The notes: generated by a model not told the origin, from the letters alone. Positions 43,662 to 51,921 are shown, counted from the first letter of the stretch. The stretch is 57,708 nucleotides of DNA from Candidatus Saganbacteria bacterium (GCA_009772965.1 WPAF01000005.1:1-57708), one strand, 5' to 3'. Translations and numbers: made by a program.

Positions 43662-44452
43662 AAAAACCAGTTATTTACACAAAACCGGCCTTAATATCCA
43701 AACTTAAAGAAATTTCTGAGATGGGATTTGTTCCAAATGCACGAAGATGCAATCATGGTGGAATCGGCAACACACTTGAAGATTTACTTGGTATTAAAGA
43801 AAACAATTTGCCAATTCCAAATGCTGCCGAATGGGAATTGAAAGCGCAACGCTTAAATTCAACATCGCTTACAACGCTTTTTCATATTGAGCCGTCACCG
43901 CGTGCCGTTCGTTTCGTTCCGCAAGTTTTATTGCCTCTTTACGGCTGGGCTCATCAAGAAGACGGAAAGAAATATCCAAAAGGTGAAATGAGTTTTCGCC
44001 AAACAATTCATGGTAATTCCAGAAGCGACCGAGGATTTAAAGTTGTTATTGATCGCAATGAACGGAAAATTCTAATCTCTTTTGATTCAAAAAGTGTTGA
44101 TCCAAAACATAAAGACTGGCTCAAGTTAGTAAAAAAGAATGCCGGACTCGACGAACTTAATCCTCAACCATATTGGGGATTTGATGATTTGGAACACAAG
44201 GCGGGCACAAAATTACTCAACACTTTTTATGTACAAGCGGAGGTAGAAATTAGACGCAAAAAAGAGTTTTATCACTATACAAAAATAATGATGTTGCAGC
44301 AATTTAGTTTTGAAGGATTTCTGGAAGCTCTTGAAGAAGGCAAGATCTTAGTAGATTTTGATGCACGTACTGGCCACAATCATGGAACCAAGTTTAGAAT
44401 GAAGCAGAATTGCTTGCCGATGTTATATGATTATAAACGAATTATTTTATAA
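43658..44452 (+). CDS. MvaI/BcnI-family type II restriction endonuclease
   Basis: 264 residues. I recognise the MvaI/BcnI pattern: GGIGNTLEDLLGIKENNLP (about 34-52), the PD-(D/E)xK core with E60-x-K62 in EWELKAQR, PYWGFDDL in the middle, FYHYTKI, and the C-terminal DARTGHNHGTKFRM. These enzymes are monomeric nickases/endonucleases acting on short pseudo-palindromic sites. The Asp expected five residues before the ExK glutamate appears to be Asn55 here (Glu58 lies nearby), so activity is uncertain. Coupled to the methylase by a 4-nt overlap. Confidence 0.83.
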   Translation: MKKPVIYTKPALISKLKEISEMGFVPNARRCNHGGIGNTLEDLLGIKENNLPIPNAAEWELKAQRLNSTSLTTLFHIEPSPRAVRFVPQVLLPLYGWAHQEDGKKYPKGEMSFRQTIHGNSRSDRGFKVVIDRNERKILISFDSKSVDPKHKDWLKLVKKNAGLDELNPQPYWGFDDLEHKAGTKLLNTFYVQAEVEIRRKKEFYHYTKIMMLQQFSFEGFLEALEEGKILVDFDARTGHNHGTKFRMKQNCLPMLYDYKRIIL

Positions 44453-44508
44453 GATATGGCACTAAACATTCTTTGTTTGCCTACAGTGAACTATAAGATA
44501 ATGAACAT

Positions 44509-45006
44509 ATGAAAAACATACTTAATCAAATTCAAAAAGGGCTTGAGACCAATCTTTATTATCTTTCACTTTTTGTATCCCTCTCAATGCCAGATATTTG
44601 TGGAGCTATAGAATCACAAAACGGCGAAGCAAGTGGCAAAAAATACGCAGATTGGTTTGATAAGTATGTTGCTCCAAAATACAATGGATTTCTCTCTGGC
44701 GATGATTGTTATAAATTTCGTTGTTCTTTAATACACCAAGGGAGTTCGCAGCATCCAAAAAGCAATTATTCAAGAGTACTGTTCGTTGAGCCGTCTTCAA
44801 CAACCAATATTTTTCACAAACTTATTATGAACGATGCGTTAAATATTGATGTGCATATTTTTTGTAATGATATTGTTGCGGGTGTAAACGACTGGTTACA
44901 AAAAGTGGAAAACTCTGAATTATATAAAATTAATTATGATAAATTTATGAGACGCTATCCAAATGGCCTCAAGCCCTATATAGTTGGTGTTCCTGTAATT
45001 GGCTGA
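44509..45006 (+). CDS. unknown protein with RxxxxH motif, possible HEPN-like
   Basis: 165 residues, mainly helical, no signal peptide. The segment DDCYKFRCSLIHQGSS carries R71-x4-H76, which fits the R-x4-6-H catalytic motif of HEPN RNases that occur in toxin and defence loci. The assignment rests on this motif and the context only. It lies 56 nt after the restriction enzyme gene and probably belongs to the same acquired block. No antitoxin-like partner is visible. A large imperfect inverted repeat follows its stop codon. Confidence 0.6.
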   Translation: MKNILNQIQKGLETNLYYLSLFVSLSMPDICGAIESQNGEASGKKYADWFDKYVAPKYNGFLSGDDCYKFRCSLIHQGSSQHPKSNYSRVLFVEPSSTTNIFHKLIMNDALNIDVHIFCNDIVAGVNDWLQKVENSELYKINYDKFMRRYPNGLKPYIVGVPVIG

Positions 45007-45012
45007 TATTTT

Positions 45013-45091
45013 ACCTAACACAGCATAGCCAGTTTCGGCTTTTATGCAAAAGCCTACGCCTTTGCACTTCGGATATGCCGAAATGTTACAC
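45013..45091. other. imperfect inverted repeat after the defence block (attC-like shape)
   Basis: Nested arms: TAACA (45016-45020)/TGTTA (45084-45088), TTTCGGC (45033-45039)/GCCGAAA (45077-45083) and TGCAAA (45045-45050)/TTTGCA (45061-45066). The outer ACCTAAC fits the integron core RYYYAAC, but the other end GTTACAC fits GTTRRRY poorly. No integrase or second copy is seen, so only the fold is claimed. Confidence 0.4.
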
Positions 45092-45100
45092 AAAAATAAT

Positions 45101-45652
45101 TTACCGCCAACATTTGCCTTTTAATTTGATTAACGCCTCATGCCTATGGCTGATTTTGTTTTTAAAAGCCGGTTTCATTTCCGCAAATGTTTTTTTGTAT
45201 CCAATGGGAACAAAAACAGGATCGTAGCCAAATCCATGCTCGCCGCGCATTTCTTTAATTATATTTCCCTTTACTTCTCCACGAAATGTTTTTGTTTTTC
45301 CGTCAGGATATGCGATTGCAATTACTGATACGAATTTTGCTTTGCGGTTTTTAGAATCTTTCAAAGCATTCAATAATTTTCCGCATAAATTTTCTGGGGT
45401 GGGAGGGGAAGCATAGCGAGCGGATTTTACCCCTGGAGCGCCGTTTAAGCTGTCAACCATCAAGCCCGAATCATCTGCGATTGCAATGCATTTAAATTTT
45501 TTCGAAACGGTTTTTGCTTTTTTTACGGCATTTTCTTCAAAAGTAGTTCCATCCTCTTTCACATTTAGCGAACATCCTTCTATCGATACTTTTAAAATAT
45601 GTCTGATCTCTTCTAATTTATGTTTGTTGCTGGTCGCAAGAAGAATATTCAT
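45101..45652 (-). CDS. rdgB: XTP/dITP diphosphatase (RdgB/HAM1 family)
   Basis: 183 residues. LLATSNKHKLEEI (4-16), EDGTTFEENAVKKAK, IADDSGLMVDSLNGAPGVKSARYA and GFGYDPVFVP are the family signatures. It removes inosine- and xanthosine-type nucleotides from the pool. The start overlaps the purD stop by 4 nt (ATGA). Last gene of efp-accB-recJ-purD-rdgB. Confidence 0.93.
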   Translation of the reverse strand: MNILLATSNKHKLEEIRHILKVSIEGCSLNVKEDGTTFEENAVKKAKTVSKKFKCIAIADDSGLMVDSLNGAPGVKSARYASPPTPENLCGKLLNALKDSKNRKAKFVSVIAIAYPDGKTKTFRGEVKGNIIKEMRGEHGFGYDPVFVPIGYKKTFAEMKPAFKNKISHRHEALIKLKGKCWR

Positions 45653-46923
45653 TTGTAATTGAGCGCTTTTTCCCCAATGTCTTTCCTATAATGCATATCT
45701 TTAAAATTAATCAGTTTAACCGCCATGTAGGAGCGGTCAATAGCATGCCTTATCGTTTCGCCAAGCCCCACAACCCCAAGCACCCTTCCGCCGGAGGTTA
45801 TAATTTTCCCATCTTTTTCGGCAGTTCCCGCGTGAAAGATTATCACATCATCAAGCTCTCGCGCATTGTCCAATCCCTCTATCTCTTCTCCTTTTTTATA
45901 GCTTCCAGGATATCCTCCAGCAGATAAAACCACGCAAACTGCTGGTCGATTGTCCCATTCCAAAGCCATATTATTTAACTTGCAGTCAATAGTCTTTAAT
46001 ATAATCTCAAGTAAGTCGGTTTTTAGGCGGGGGATAATGCATTGGGTTTCAGGATCACCAAAGCGGGCGTTATACTCAAGTACCTTTGGCCCGTTTTTTG
46101 TGATCATAAGCCCAACATAAAGGATTCCCTTATAATAATGCCCCTCCGCTTCCATTCCTTTAATAGTTGGCTGAAGAATTTCTTTTTCAACTATTTTTAA
46201 AAGATCAGCGGTTAAAATAGGGGCGGGGGAATAGGCGCCCATGCCGCCGGTATTCGGGCCTTCATCAAAATCATTTATCCTTTTATGGTCTTGCGCGGAA
46301 GCCATGGATATAATAGTTTTCCCATCTGTAAAACAAAGAAGGGAAGCTTCTTCGCCAACCAAGCATTCTTCAATAACTATTTCATTGCCGGCATTTCCAA
46401 ATTCCCTGTCTTTAAGTATTCTTTTTATGGCATCATTTGCTTCTGTCTCATTTTTGCAGATTATTACGCCTTTGCCGGCAGCTAGCCCGTCTGCTTTAAT
46501 AACAACCGGCGCGCCAATTTTTTTAATATATTGAATAGCTTTTTCATAATCAGTAAATGTTGCAAAATCGGCGGTGGGGATATTATATTTTTTCATTAGA
46601 TTTTTCGCGAAAATTTTACTGCCTTCGATAAGTGCGCCTTTTTTGCTTGGCCCAAAGATTTTTAATCCCTGTGCCTCAAATTCGTCAACTATTCCTAACG
46701 TTAGGGGAACTTCGGGTCCGACAACTGTAATATCTATTTTGTTTTTGAGTGCAAAATCCCTTAATGCGGGAATATTATCAGCACAGATATTTATATTTTC
46801 TGCTATTTGGGCGATCCCTGCATTTCCCGGAGCGCAATATATCTTTGATGCTTTTGGGCTTTGCGCCAGCTTCCATACTAATGTGTGCTCGCGACCCCCT
46901 GAACCAATAACTAATATTTTCAC
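45649..46923 (-). CDS. purD: phosphoribosylamine-glycine ligase
   Basis: 424 residues, normal length. [18 protein letters not shown] opens the N-domain; the ATP-grasp region has PVVIKADGLAAGKGVIIC and FNDFDEGPNTGGMGAYSPAP, and RFGDPETQ is near the metal site. It catalyses the second step of purine synthesis. Overlaps recJ by 4 nt. No other purine gene is here. Confidence 0.95.
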   Translation of the reverse strand: MKILVIGSGGREHTLVWKLAQSPKASKIYCAPGNAGIAQIAENINICADNIPALRDFALKNKIDITVVGPEVPLTLGIVDEFEAQGLKIFGPSKKGALIEGSKIFAKNLMKKYNIPTADFATFTDYEKAIQYIKKIGAPVVIKADGLAAGKGVIICKNETEANDAIKRILKDREFGNAGNEIVIEECLVGEEASLLCFTDGKTIISMASAQDHKRINDFDEGPNTGGMGAYSPAPILTADLLKIVEKEILQPTIKGMEAEGHYYKGILYVGLMITKNGPKVLEYNARFGDPETQCIIPRLKTDLLEIILKTIDCKLNNMALEWDNRPAVCVVLSAGGYPGSYKKGEEIEGLDNARELDDVIIFHAGTAEKDGKIITSGGRVLGVVGLGETIRHAIDRSYMAVKLINFKDMHYRKDIGEKALNYK

Positions 46924-48614
46924 AGCTCACCTCCGGATTCTTTTATGTCCACTAGGTTTAATTGGGCAGACTCAAAGCCGTTCCACTCATTTGTTTCCAA
47001 ATTATAAGCAATGTTATACTTTTTGTTTATCTGCATGTTGGAAAATTCTTTTCCCATCCTAAAACCGATTGCTTCTGTCGTTATTTTATCATCTGCCAGC
47101 TTTATTTTTAAATGCGCGCCATCGGATCCAACTGTGCGCAGGTCTTTTAATGCCAGGTTTTGCGTAATAAAAAGAGGGGCGGGGTTGCTTCGGCCGTGGG
47201 GATCAAGGGTATCCAGCTCTTTTATCAATCCAAGGGTTATTTGCTTTAACGGCAGTTCCGCGTCAATTTGTATTTTTGGGCAGAGCAAATCATCGGAAAT
47301 AGTTACATTCTTGATGAGCCGTTCTTTAAGCTCCGGAAGGTTTTTTGGGTCAATTTCAAAACCGGCGGCGCCCTCATGTCCGCCAAAATCTACAAACAAA
47401 TCCCTGCAGGTATCAAGAAGCGCAAAAACATTAAACCCTTCAATTGAGCGCGCCGAACCTCTGCCAACACCGTCATTTATTCCAACTAAAACCGTCGGGC
47501 GGTAAAACCTATCAACAACTCTTGACGCGGCAATGCCAATTACTCCCGGGTGCCAGCCCTCGCCGTATGCAAATATTACTTTTTCATCTTTTTGCGATTC
47601 AATCGTTAAAAAAACTTCTTTTTGAATGCTTTCTCCGATTCCCTGCCTTTGCAAATTAATTTTATTTATTTCCTGTGCCAGTGACTTTGCTTCAACTTGG
47701 TCTTTTGATAGTAATAATTTTACCGAAAGCGAAGCGTGTTCTATCCGTCCGGCCGCGTTTATCCTTGGAGCCAAAGCAAAATTAACATGGCCAACAGAAA
47801 TCTTATCTTTTATTCCAGCTATTTCTGCAAGATGCTTTATACCAAGCCTTTTTTTTTCGTTTAATATTTTTAATCCAGCAACTGTTAAAATCCGGTTTTC
47901 CTGGTTTAGAGGAACCACATCCGCCACAGTGCCAAGCGCGACCAAATCAAGCAAACTGGTTAAAAAGCCGTTTTCCTTTATTCCCGCCCGCCTGAATAAT
48001 GCCCAGGCGAATTTAAAGGCAACGCCCGCGCCGGATAAATGTTTACTTGGATGGTTCTCCGGTATCATTTTTGGGTTTACCAGGGCTTGGGCATTTGGCA
48101 AAGTGCGGGGCAGGTTATGGTGGTCTGTCACGACAACATCAATGCCCAAAGAATTTGCGTATTCTATTTCATCAAAGTTTGAAATTCCGCAGTCAACGGT
48201 AACAATTAAATTTATCCCGTCGTCTTTTGCTTTTTTTACTGCTTCCGAATTTATGGAATATCCTTCGCCGTACCTTGAGGGAATATAAAACGAAGCATTG
48301 ATCCCAAGATACCTGAGCGCTTCAACCAGGATTACGGTTCCGGTTACGCCATCCACGTCATAGTCGCCATATATTAATACTTTTTCATTTCTTTCTTTGG
48401 CGAGCAGTGTTCTTTTTGCCGCGATATCAATTTGGGGGATATCAAAAGGGTCGCTGAGATGTAAAAGCTTGGGGCGCAAAAAAACGTCCGCTTCTTTTAA
48501 ATTGCTGATTCCCCTGTTGATTAACACTTGGGCGGTTAGGGGAGATATTTTTAACTCAGAGGAAAATTGGCTGCTTTTCTCTTTTTCCTGGCTAAAGAGC
48601 TGCCATTTTTTCAT
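46920..48614 (-). CDS. recJ: single-stranded-DNA exonuclease RecJ
   Basis: 564 residues. DHH-family motifs [12 protein letters not shown] (about 81-92), VTVDCGISN and VVTDHHNLP, the DHHA1 [11 protein letters not shown], and a C-terminal OB-type domain. It degrades 5' ssDNA in recombination and repair. Overlaps both neighbours by 4 nt. Confidence 0.94.
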   Translation of the reverse strand: MKKWQLFSQEKEKSSQFSSELKISPLTAQVLINRGISNLKEADVFLRPKLLHLSDPFDIPQIDIAAKRTLLAKERNEKVLIYGDYDVDGVTGTVILVEALRYLGINASFYIPSRYGEGYSINSEAVKKAKDDGINLIVTVDCGISNFDEIEYANSLGIDVVVTDHHNLPRTLPNAQALVNPKMIPENHPSKHLSGAGVAFKFAWALFRRAGIKENGFLTSLLDLVALGTVADVVPLNQENRILTVAGLKILNEKKRLGIKHLAEIAGIKDKISVGHVNFALAPRINAAGRIEHASLSVKLLLSKDQVEAKSLAQEINKINLQRQGIGESIQKEVFLTIESQKDEKVIFAYGEGWHPGVIGIAASRVVDRFYRPTVLVGINDGVGRGSARSIEGFNVFALLDTCRDLFVDFGGHEGAAGFEIDPKNLPELKERLIKNVTISDDLLCPKIQIDAELPLKQITLGLIKELDTLDPHGRSNPAPLFITQNLALKDLRTVGSDGAHLKIKLADDKITTEAIGFRMGKEFSNMQINKKYNIAYNLETNEWNGFESAQLNLVDIKESGGEL

Positions 48615-49042
48615 TCTTTTTTAACGAGCATGAGCTTTTGTCCATATTCAACCGTTTTGCCGTTTTCAACCAGTATTTTGATGATTTTCCCCGAAATTTC
48701 AGATTCAATTTCATTAAATAATTTCATAGCTTCAATAATGCAAACCACTTTTCCGGGATTTACGTTATCTCCGGCTTCAACAAAAGGGGCGGAGTCGGGC
48801 GAGGGGGAGCGATAGAATGTTCCAACCATAGGGGAAGTAATGGCTACCATGCCGTCATCATCTTTTCCGGCAGGCCTTTGGAATTTTATCTCTTCTCCTA
48901 TTTCTTCATTCTTAATGTTTTGAATGATTCCTCTTTCTCTTTTGACCTCATATTTAACCCCGTTTTCTTCAATCGAAAGGCCGGATACATCTTCTTTCTT
49001 TACCATTTCAATAAGTTTTTTCAATAACTCAAAATTAGCCAT
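48611..49042 (-). CDS. accB: biotin carboxyl carrier protein of acetyl-CoA carboxylase
   Basis: 143 residues: a helical N-terminal part (about 1-60) and a biotinyl domain (about 66-143) with [19 protein letters not shown] and the biotinylated lysine in EAMKL (Lys107). It carries CO2 between the carboxylase subunits in fatty-acid synthesis. It follows efp by 8 nt, the common efp-accB pairing; accC is not next to it. Confidence 0.95.
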   Translation of the reverse strand: MANFELLKKLIEMVKKEDVSGLSIEENGVKYEVKRERGIIQNIKNEEIGEEIKFQRPAGKDDDGMVAITSPMVGTFYRSPSPDSAPFVEAGDNVNPGKVVCIIEAMKLFNEIESEISGKIIKILVENGKTVEYGQKLMLVKKE

Positions 49043-49050
49043 AAATCCTC

Positions 49051-49605
49051 CTATGCTCTTCCTAAATATTTGCCGTCGCGGGTATCAACTTTTAACACGT
49101 CTCCGGCATTTACAAAAAAGGGGACGCTCACAACCAGCCCTGTTTCCATTGTTGCCGGCTTTCCCCCGGAAACTGTGTCTCCTTTATTGCCGGGGGATGT
49201 TTCAACTACTTTTAATTCAACTGCGGCAGGGAGTGTGACCTCAAGCGCCTCATCGCCATAAAACGCGATATTGACAAGAAACCCATCTTTTAAATAATTA
49301 TAGGTGTCGCCCAGCTTTTCTTTTGCAAGCTCAATCTGGTTAAAATTTTCTTGATCCATAAAATGATAAGTATTGCCGTCATTATATAAATACTGCATAG
49401 GGCGGTATGAAATATGCGCCGGCTCAAACCTTTCTCCAACGTTAAATGTATCCTCAACGATTGATCCGGTGCGGAGGTTTTTCATTTTCAGGCGAATCCT
49501 TGCCTGCTGTGCCCATTTGATATGGTCATACTTTACGCAGCGGAGAATATTACCTCTCCATTCAAACGTAACTCCAGGTTTAATTTCGGTGATTAGTATC
49601 GTCAT
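49051..49605 (-). CDS. efp: elongation factor P with atypical tip loop
   Basis: 184 residues, three-domain EF-P length. [23 protein letters not shown]..., [20 protein letters not shown] and the C-terminal [10 protein letters not shown] are family-like. EF-P relieves ribosomes stalled at proline runs, using a modified residue in the domain I loop, usually in PGKG. Here that loop reads HIKWAQQ, so the usual Lys or Arg at the tip is absent. A TAGAAT -10 lies 8 nt before the ATG, so it is predicted leaderless. Heads efp-accB-recJ-purD-rdgB. Confidence 0.9.
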   Translation of the reverse strand: MTILITEIKPGVTFEWRGNILRCVKYDHIKWAQQARIRLKMKNLRTGSIVEDTFNVGERFEPAHISYRPMQYLYNDGNTYHFMDQENFNQIELAKEKLGDTYNYLKDGFLVNIAFYGDEALEVTLPAAVELKVVETSPGNKGDTVSGGKPATMETGLVVSVPFFVNAGDVLKVDTRDGKYLGRA

Positions 49606-49613
49606 GAAATGAA

Positions 49614-49642
49614 ATTCTATCTTATTTACGCTTATCAGTCAA
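49614..49642 (-). promoter_or_regulatory. leaderless promoter of efp operon
   Basis: Minus strand: TTGACT (49637-49642), 17 nt, TAGAAT (49614-49619), 8 nt, ATG. The hexamers and spacing are identical to the divergent tyrA promoter. Confidence 0.7.
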
Positions 49643-49767
49643 TTGCAACTATTCAGAGTTACAAAAACCACACACTAAAGTGTGTGGAATAATTCCCCAT
49701 ACTTTAGCCTTGCCTGCCGGCAGGCAGGTTTGGGGTTCCAAAATCCTAATGCTTATCAGTCAATTGA
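49630..49767. repeat. 16-bp direct repeats bordering the efp/tyrA intergenic region
   Basis: GCTTATCAGTCAATTG occurs at 49630-49645 and 49752-49767. The first copy holds the efp -35; the second runs into the tyrA -35. Between them lie a perfect palindrome CCACACACT/AGTGTGTGG (49668-49687) and the palindromic element at 49686-49740. Confidence 0.75.
49686..49740. repeat. nested palindromic element, copy B
   Basis: Outer arms CCCCA (about 49696-49700) and TGGGG (49731-49735) followed by TTCC, and inner palindrome TGCCTGCCGGCAGGCA (49711-49726). It shares CCTGCCGGCAGGCAGG and the GGTTCC end with copy A at 19930-19983. Confidence 0.55.
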
Positions 49768-49793
49768 CTTCACAATTTTAATAAATTAGAATA
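49765..49793 (+). promoter_or_regulatory. leaderless promoter of tyrA-aroA-rumA
   Basis: TTGACT (49765-49770), 17 nt, TAGAAT (49788-49793), 8 nt, ATG at 49802. Confidence 0.7.
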
Positions 49794-49801
49794 ACCTTAC
49801 T

Positions 49802-50641
49802 ATGAATATCGCAATCATCGGTTTGGGTCTTATTGGCGGCTCGCTTGGCTTAAAATTAAAAAGTTTAGGCCACCATGTTACCGGTATTCCAAGAAGAGAA
49901 GAAACAATTGACGAAGCAGTAAGAATTGGGGCAATTGACATAGGGACAACAGACCATAATGTTGGCGTTAAGGATGCGGATATCATTTTTATCTGCGTTC
50001 CGATCAATCTTACCGCTCCTATTTTTGGTGAAATAGGCGGCGCGCTAAAAAAAGGCGCGATAGTTATTGATGTTGCAAGCTCAAAACATGAAATTGTTTC
50101 CCAAATAGATAAAATAACTCCTAAAGGCATTTATTTTATAGGCGGACACCCCATGGCGGGCAAAGAAACTGTAAAACTTTCTGCCGCTGAAGCTAATCTA
50201 TTTGAAGGAAAAACCTGGATTTTGACCCCGACTTCAAAAACCAGCAAAAAGGCGCTCGAAAAAATAAAAGAAACTATAATCCAATTGGGTTGTAAGGCAG
50301 TTGAAATGGATCCGCGCCTGCATGATTTAGTTGTCGCCGGTATAAGCCACATGCCGCTTGCTATTGCAGTTTCGCTTGTTAATGCGGTTTCAAGCGCCCA
50401 AAAGGGAAAAGAGGAGATGAAGCTGGCGGCGTCATCCGGCTTTCGCGATACCACCAGGATTGCTTCAGGCGATCCTATTTTGGGTGTTGATATGTTTAAG
50501 ACAAATAGAAAAGCGGTTTTACAGATGATTTCTGCTTTTAAGAAATCGCTTGGCAACCTTGAAAAGCTGATAAAAGAAGGAAACGCGGAAAAAATAAAAG
50601 AAGAATTGGAGAGGGCTAAGCAATTCAGAGATTCAATTTAA
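49802..50641 (+). CDS. tyrA: prephenate dehydrogenase
   Basis: 279 residues. NAD-binding GLGLIGGSLGLKL (7-19), VGVKDADIIFICVP, VIDVASSKHEI, GGHPMAGKE and the late HMPLAIAVSLVNAV and SGFRDTTRIASGDP segments are typical of arogenate/prephenate dehydrogenases. It makes 4-hydroxyphenylpyruvate for tyrosine. No ACT domain, so no built-in feedback domain. Predicted leaderless; aroA follows with an overlap. Confidence 0.92.
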   Translation: MNIAIIGLGLIGGSLGLKLKSLGHHVTGIPRREETIDEAVRIGAIDIGTTDHNVGVKDADIIFICVPINLTAPIFGEIGGALKKGAIVIDVASSKHEIVSQIDKITPKGIYFIGGHPMAGKETVKLSAAEANLFEGKTWILTPTSKTSKKALEKIKETIIQLGCKAVEMDPRLHDLVVAGISHMPLAIAVSLVNAVSSAQKGKEEMKLAASSGFRDTTRIASGDPILGVDMFKTNRKAVLQMISAFKKSLGNLEKLIKEGNAEKIKEELERAKQFRDSI

Positions 50642-51921
50642 CCATCAAACCTATAAATTTATTCAAGGGCAAAATCCATATACCCGGAGATAAATCCATT
50701 TCCCATCGTGCTGTCATGATAGGGGCAATTGCGGATGGGGTAACCACGATTAATAATTTTTTGAATTCAGAGGATTGTTTGGCGACTATCAGCTGTTTTA
50801 GGGAAATGGGGATCGAAATTAAAATTGCAGGGGATCAAGTTAAAATCCTGGGAAAAGGTTTGCGTGGATTATCTAAACCGCCAAAGCCCCTATATGTTGG
50901 CAATTCTGGAACAACAATCCGTTTAATATCTGGAATCTTAGCTGGGCAAAAATTTGAATCCGAAATTTCAGGCGATGATTCTATTCAAAAGCGGCCCATG
51001 AAAAGGATTGTTTGGCCTTTAAGGGACATGGGCGTGGATATTAGCGGGGGTAAAAAAAATGGTGAAATCTTTCCGCCTTTAAGGATTCGGGGCGGCAGTA
51101 TAAAACCAATCAGCTGTAAATTGCCAATGGCATCAGCCCAAGTTAAATCTTGTGTTTTATTTGCAGGGCTTTATGCGGAAGGAAAAACCAGCGTTTCTGA
51201 ACCATCTAAATCCCGCGACCATACAGAAAGAATTCTGGAATATTTTGGCGTCCCGATAGAAATTAACGGCAATATTGTTGCGCTAAAAGGTCCGGCTTCA
51301 TTAAAGGGAAGAGAGATTGAAGTTCCTGGGGATATTTCGTCAGCCGCGTATTTTATGGCGGCTGGGTCAATTTTGCCGAATTCCGAGGTTATTATCAGAA
51401 ATGTTGGGGTCAATCCAACACGAACCGGAATAATAGAAGTCCTTCATAGGATGGGGGCAAATGTTGAAGTTTTAGATGAAGAGCTTATTTGCGGGGAACC
51501 CAGAGCCAATATTAAAGTTTTAAGTTCTTCCCATAAATTGAAGGCGATAGAAATTGGCGGGGAACTGATACCAAGGCTAATTGACGAGATACCGATAATT
51601 GCGGTGCTGGCGACTCAAGCAGAGGGAAAAACCGTCATTAAAAATGCCCGTGAACTTAGGGTAAAGGAATCCGACAGGATAAAAACCATTTCATCTGAGC
51701 TAAAAAAAATGGGAGCAAAGATTGAAGAAAAGGATGACGGCATGGTTATTTACGGCCCGACAGAGCTAAAAGGAGCAGCTGTACAAAGCTATGGCGACCA
51801 TCGGATTGCAATGTCCATGGCAATTGCCGGTTTGGCTGCAGAATCTAAAACAACAATTGAAAACACCGAATGCATAGAAACCTCTTTCCCGGGATTTGAA
51901 AAAAAGATTGGATTAATGTGA
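50623..51921 (+). CDS. aroA: EPSP synthase, probable non-canonical start codon
   Basis: The conserved PEP/shikimate-3-phosphate site PGDKSISHR is encoded at 50683-50709, upstream of the first in-frame ATG (50716), so translation must begin earlier. After the in-frame TAA at 50617-50619 there is no ATG, GTG, TTG or CTG. The best candidate is ATT at 50623, 7 nt after GGAGAGGG (50608-50615), giving 432 residues, the usual length; ATC 50644 is an alternative. GNSGTTIRL, KRPM, RDHTERIL and the late GDHRIAM confirm the family; PGDKSISHR resembles class II (CP4-like) enzymes. It makes EPSP for chorismate. An indel splitting a tyrA-aroA fusion is also possible. Confidence 0.85.
   Translation: MQRFNLTIKPINLFKGKIHIPGDKSISHRAVMIGAIADGVTTINNFLNSEDCLATISCFREMGIEIKIAGDQVKILGKGLRGLSKPPKPLYVGNSGTTIRLISGILAGQKFESEISGDDSIQKRPMKRIVWPLRDMGVDISGGKKNGEIFPPLRIRGGSIKPISCKLPMASAQVKSCVLFAGLYAEGKTSVSEPSKSRDHTERILEYFGVPIEINGNIVALKGPASLKGREIEVPGDISSAAYFMAAGSILPNSEVIIRNVGVNPTRTGIIEVLHRMGANVEVLDEELICGEPRANIKVLSSSHKLKAIEIGGELIPRLIDEIPIIAVLATQAEGKTVIKNARELRVKESDRIKTISSELKKMGAKIEEKDDGMVIYGPTELKGAAVQSYGDHRIAMSMAIAGLAAESKTTIENTECIETSFPGFEKKIGLM

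Noticed and set aside
42772-45100. Integrative element using tRNA-Arg as attachment site
   Set aside because: No repeat of the tRNA 3' end was found at the other side of the restriction block and no integrase is present.
47626-48288. 220-codon open frame antisense to recJ
   Set aside because: It lies wholly inside recJ, has no SD and has a composition typical of a shadow frame.
50620-50641. Programmed -1 frameshift joining tyrA and aroA
   Set aside because: No X-XXY-YYZ slippery heptamer in the tyrA frame of the overlap; an AUU start or a sequence error is simpler.
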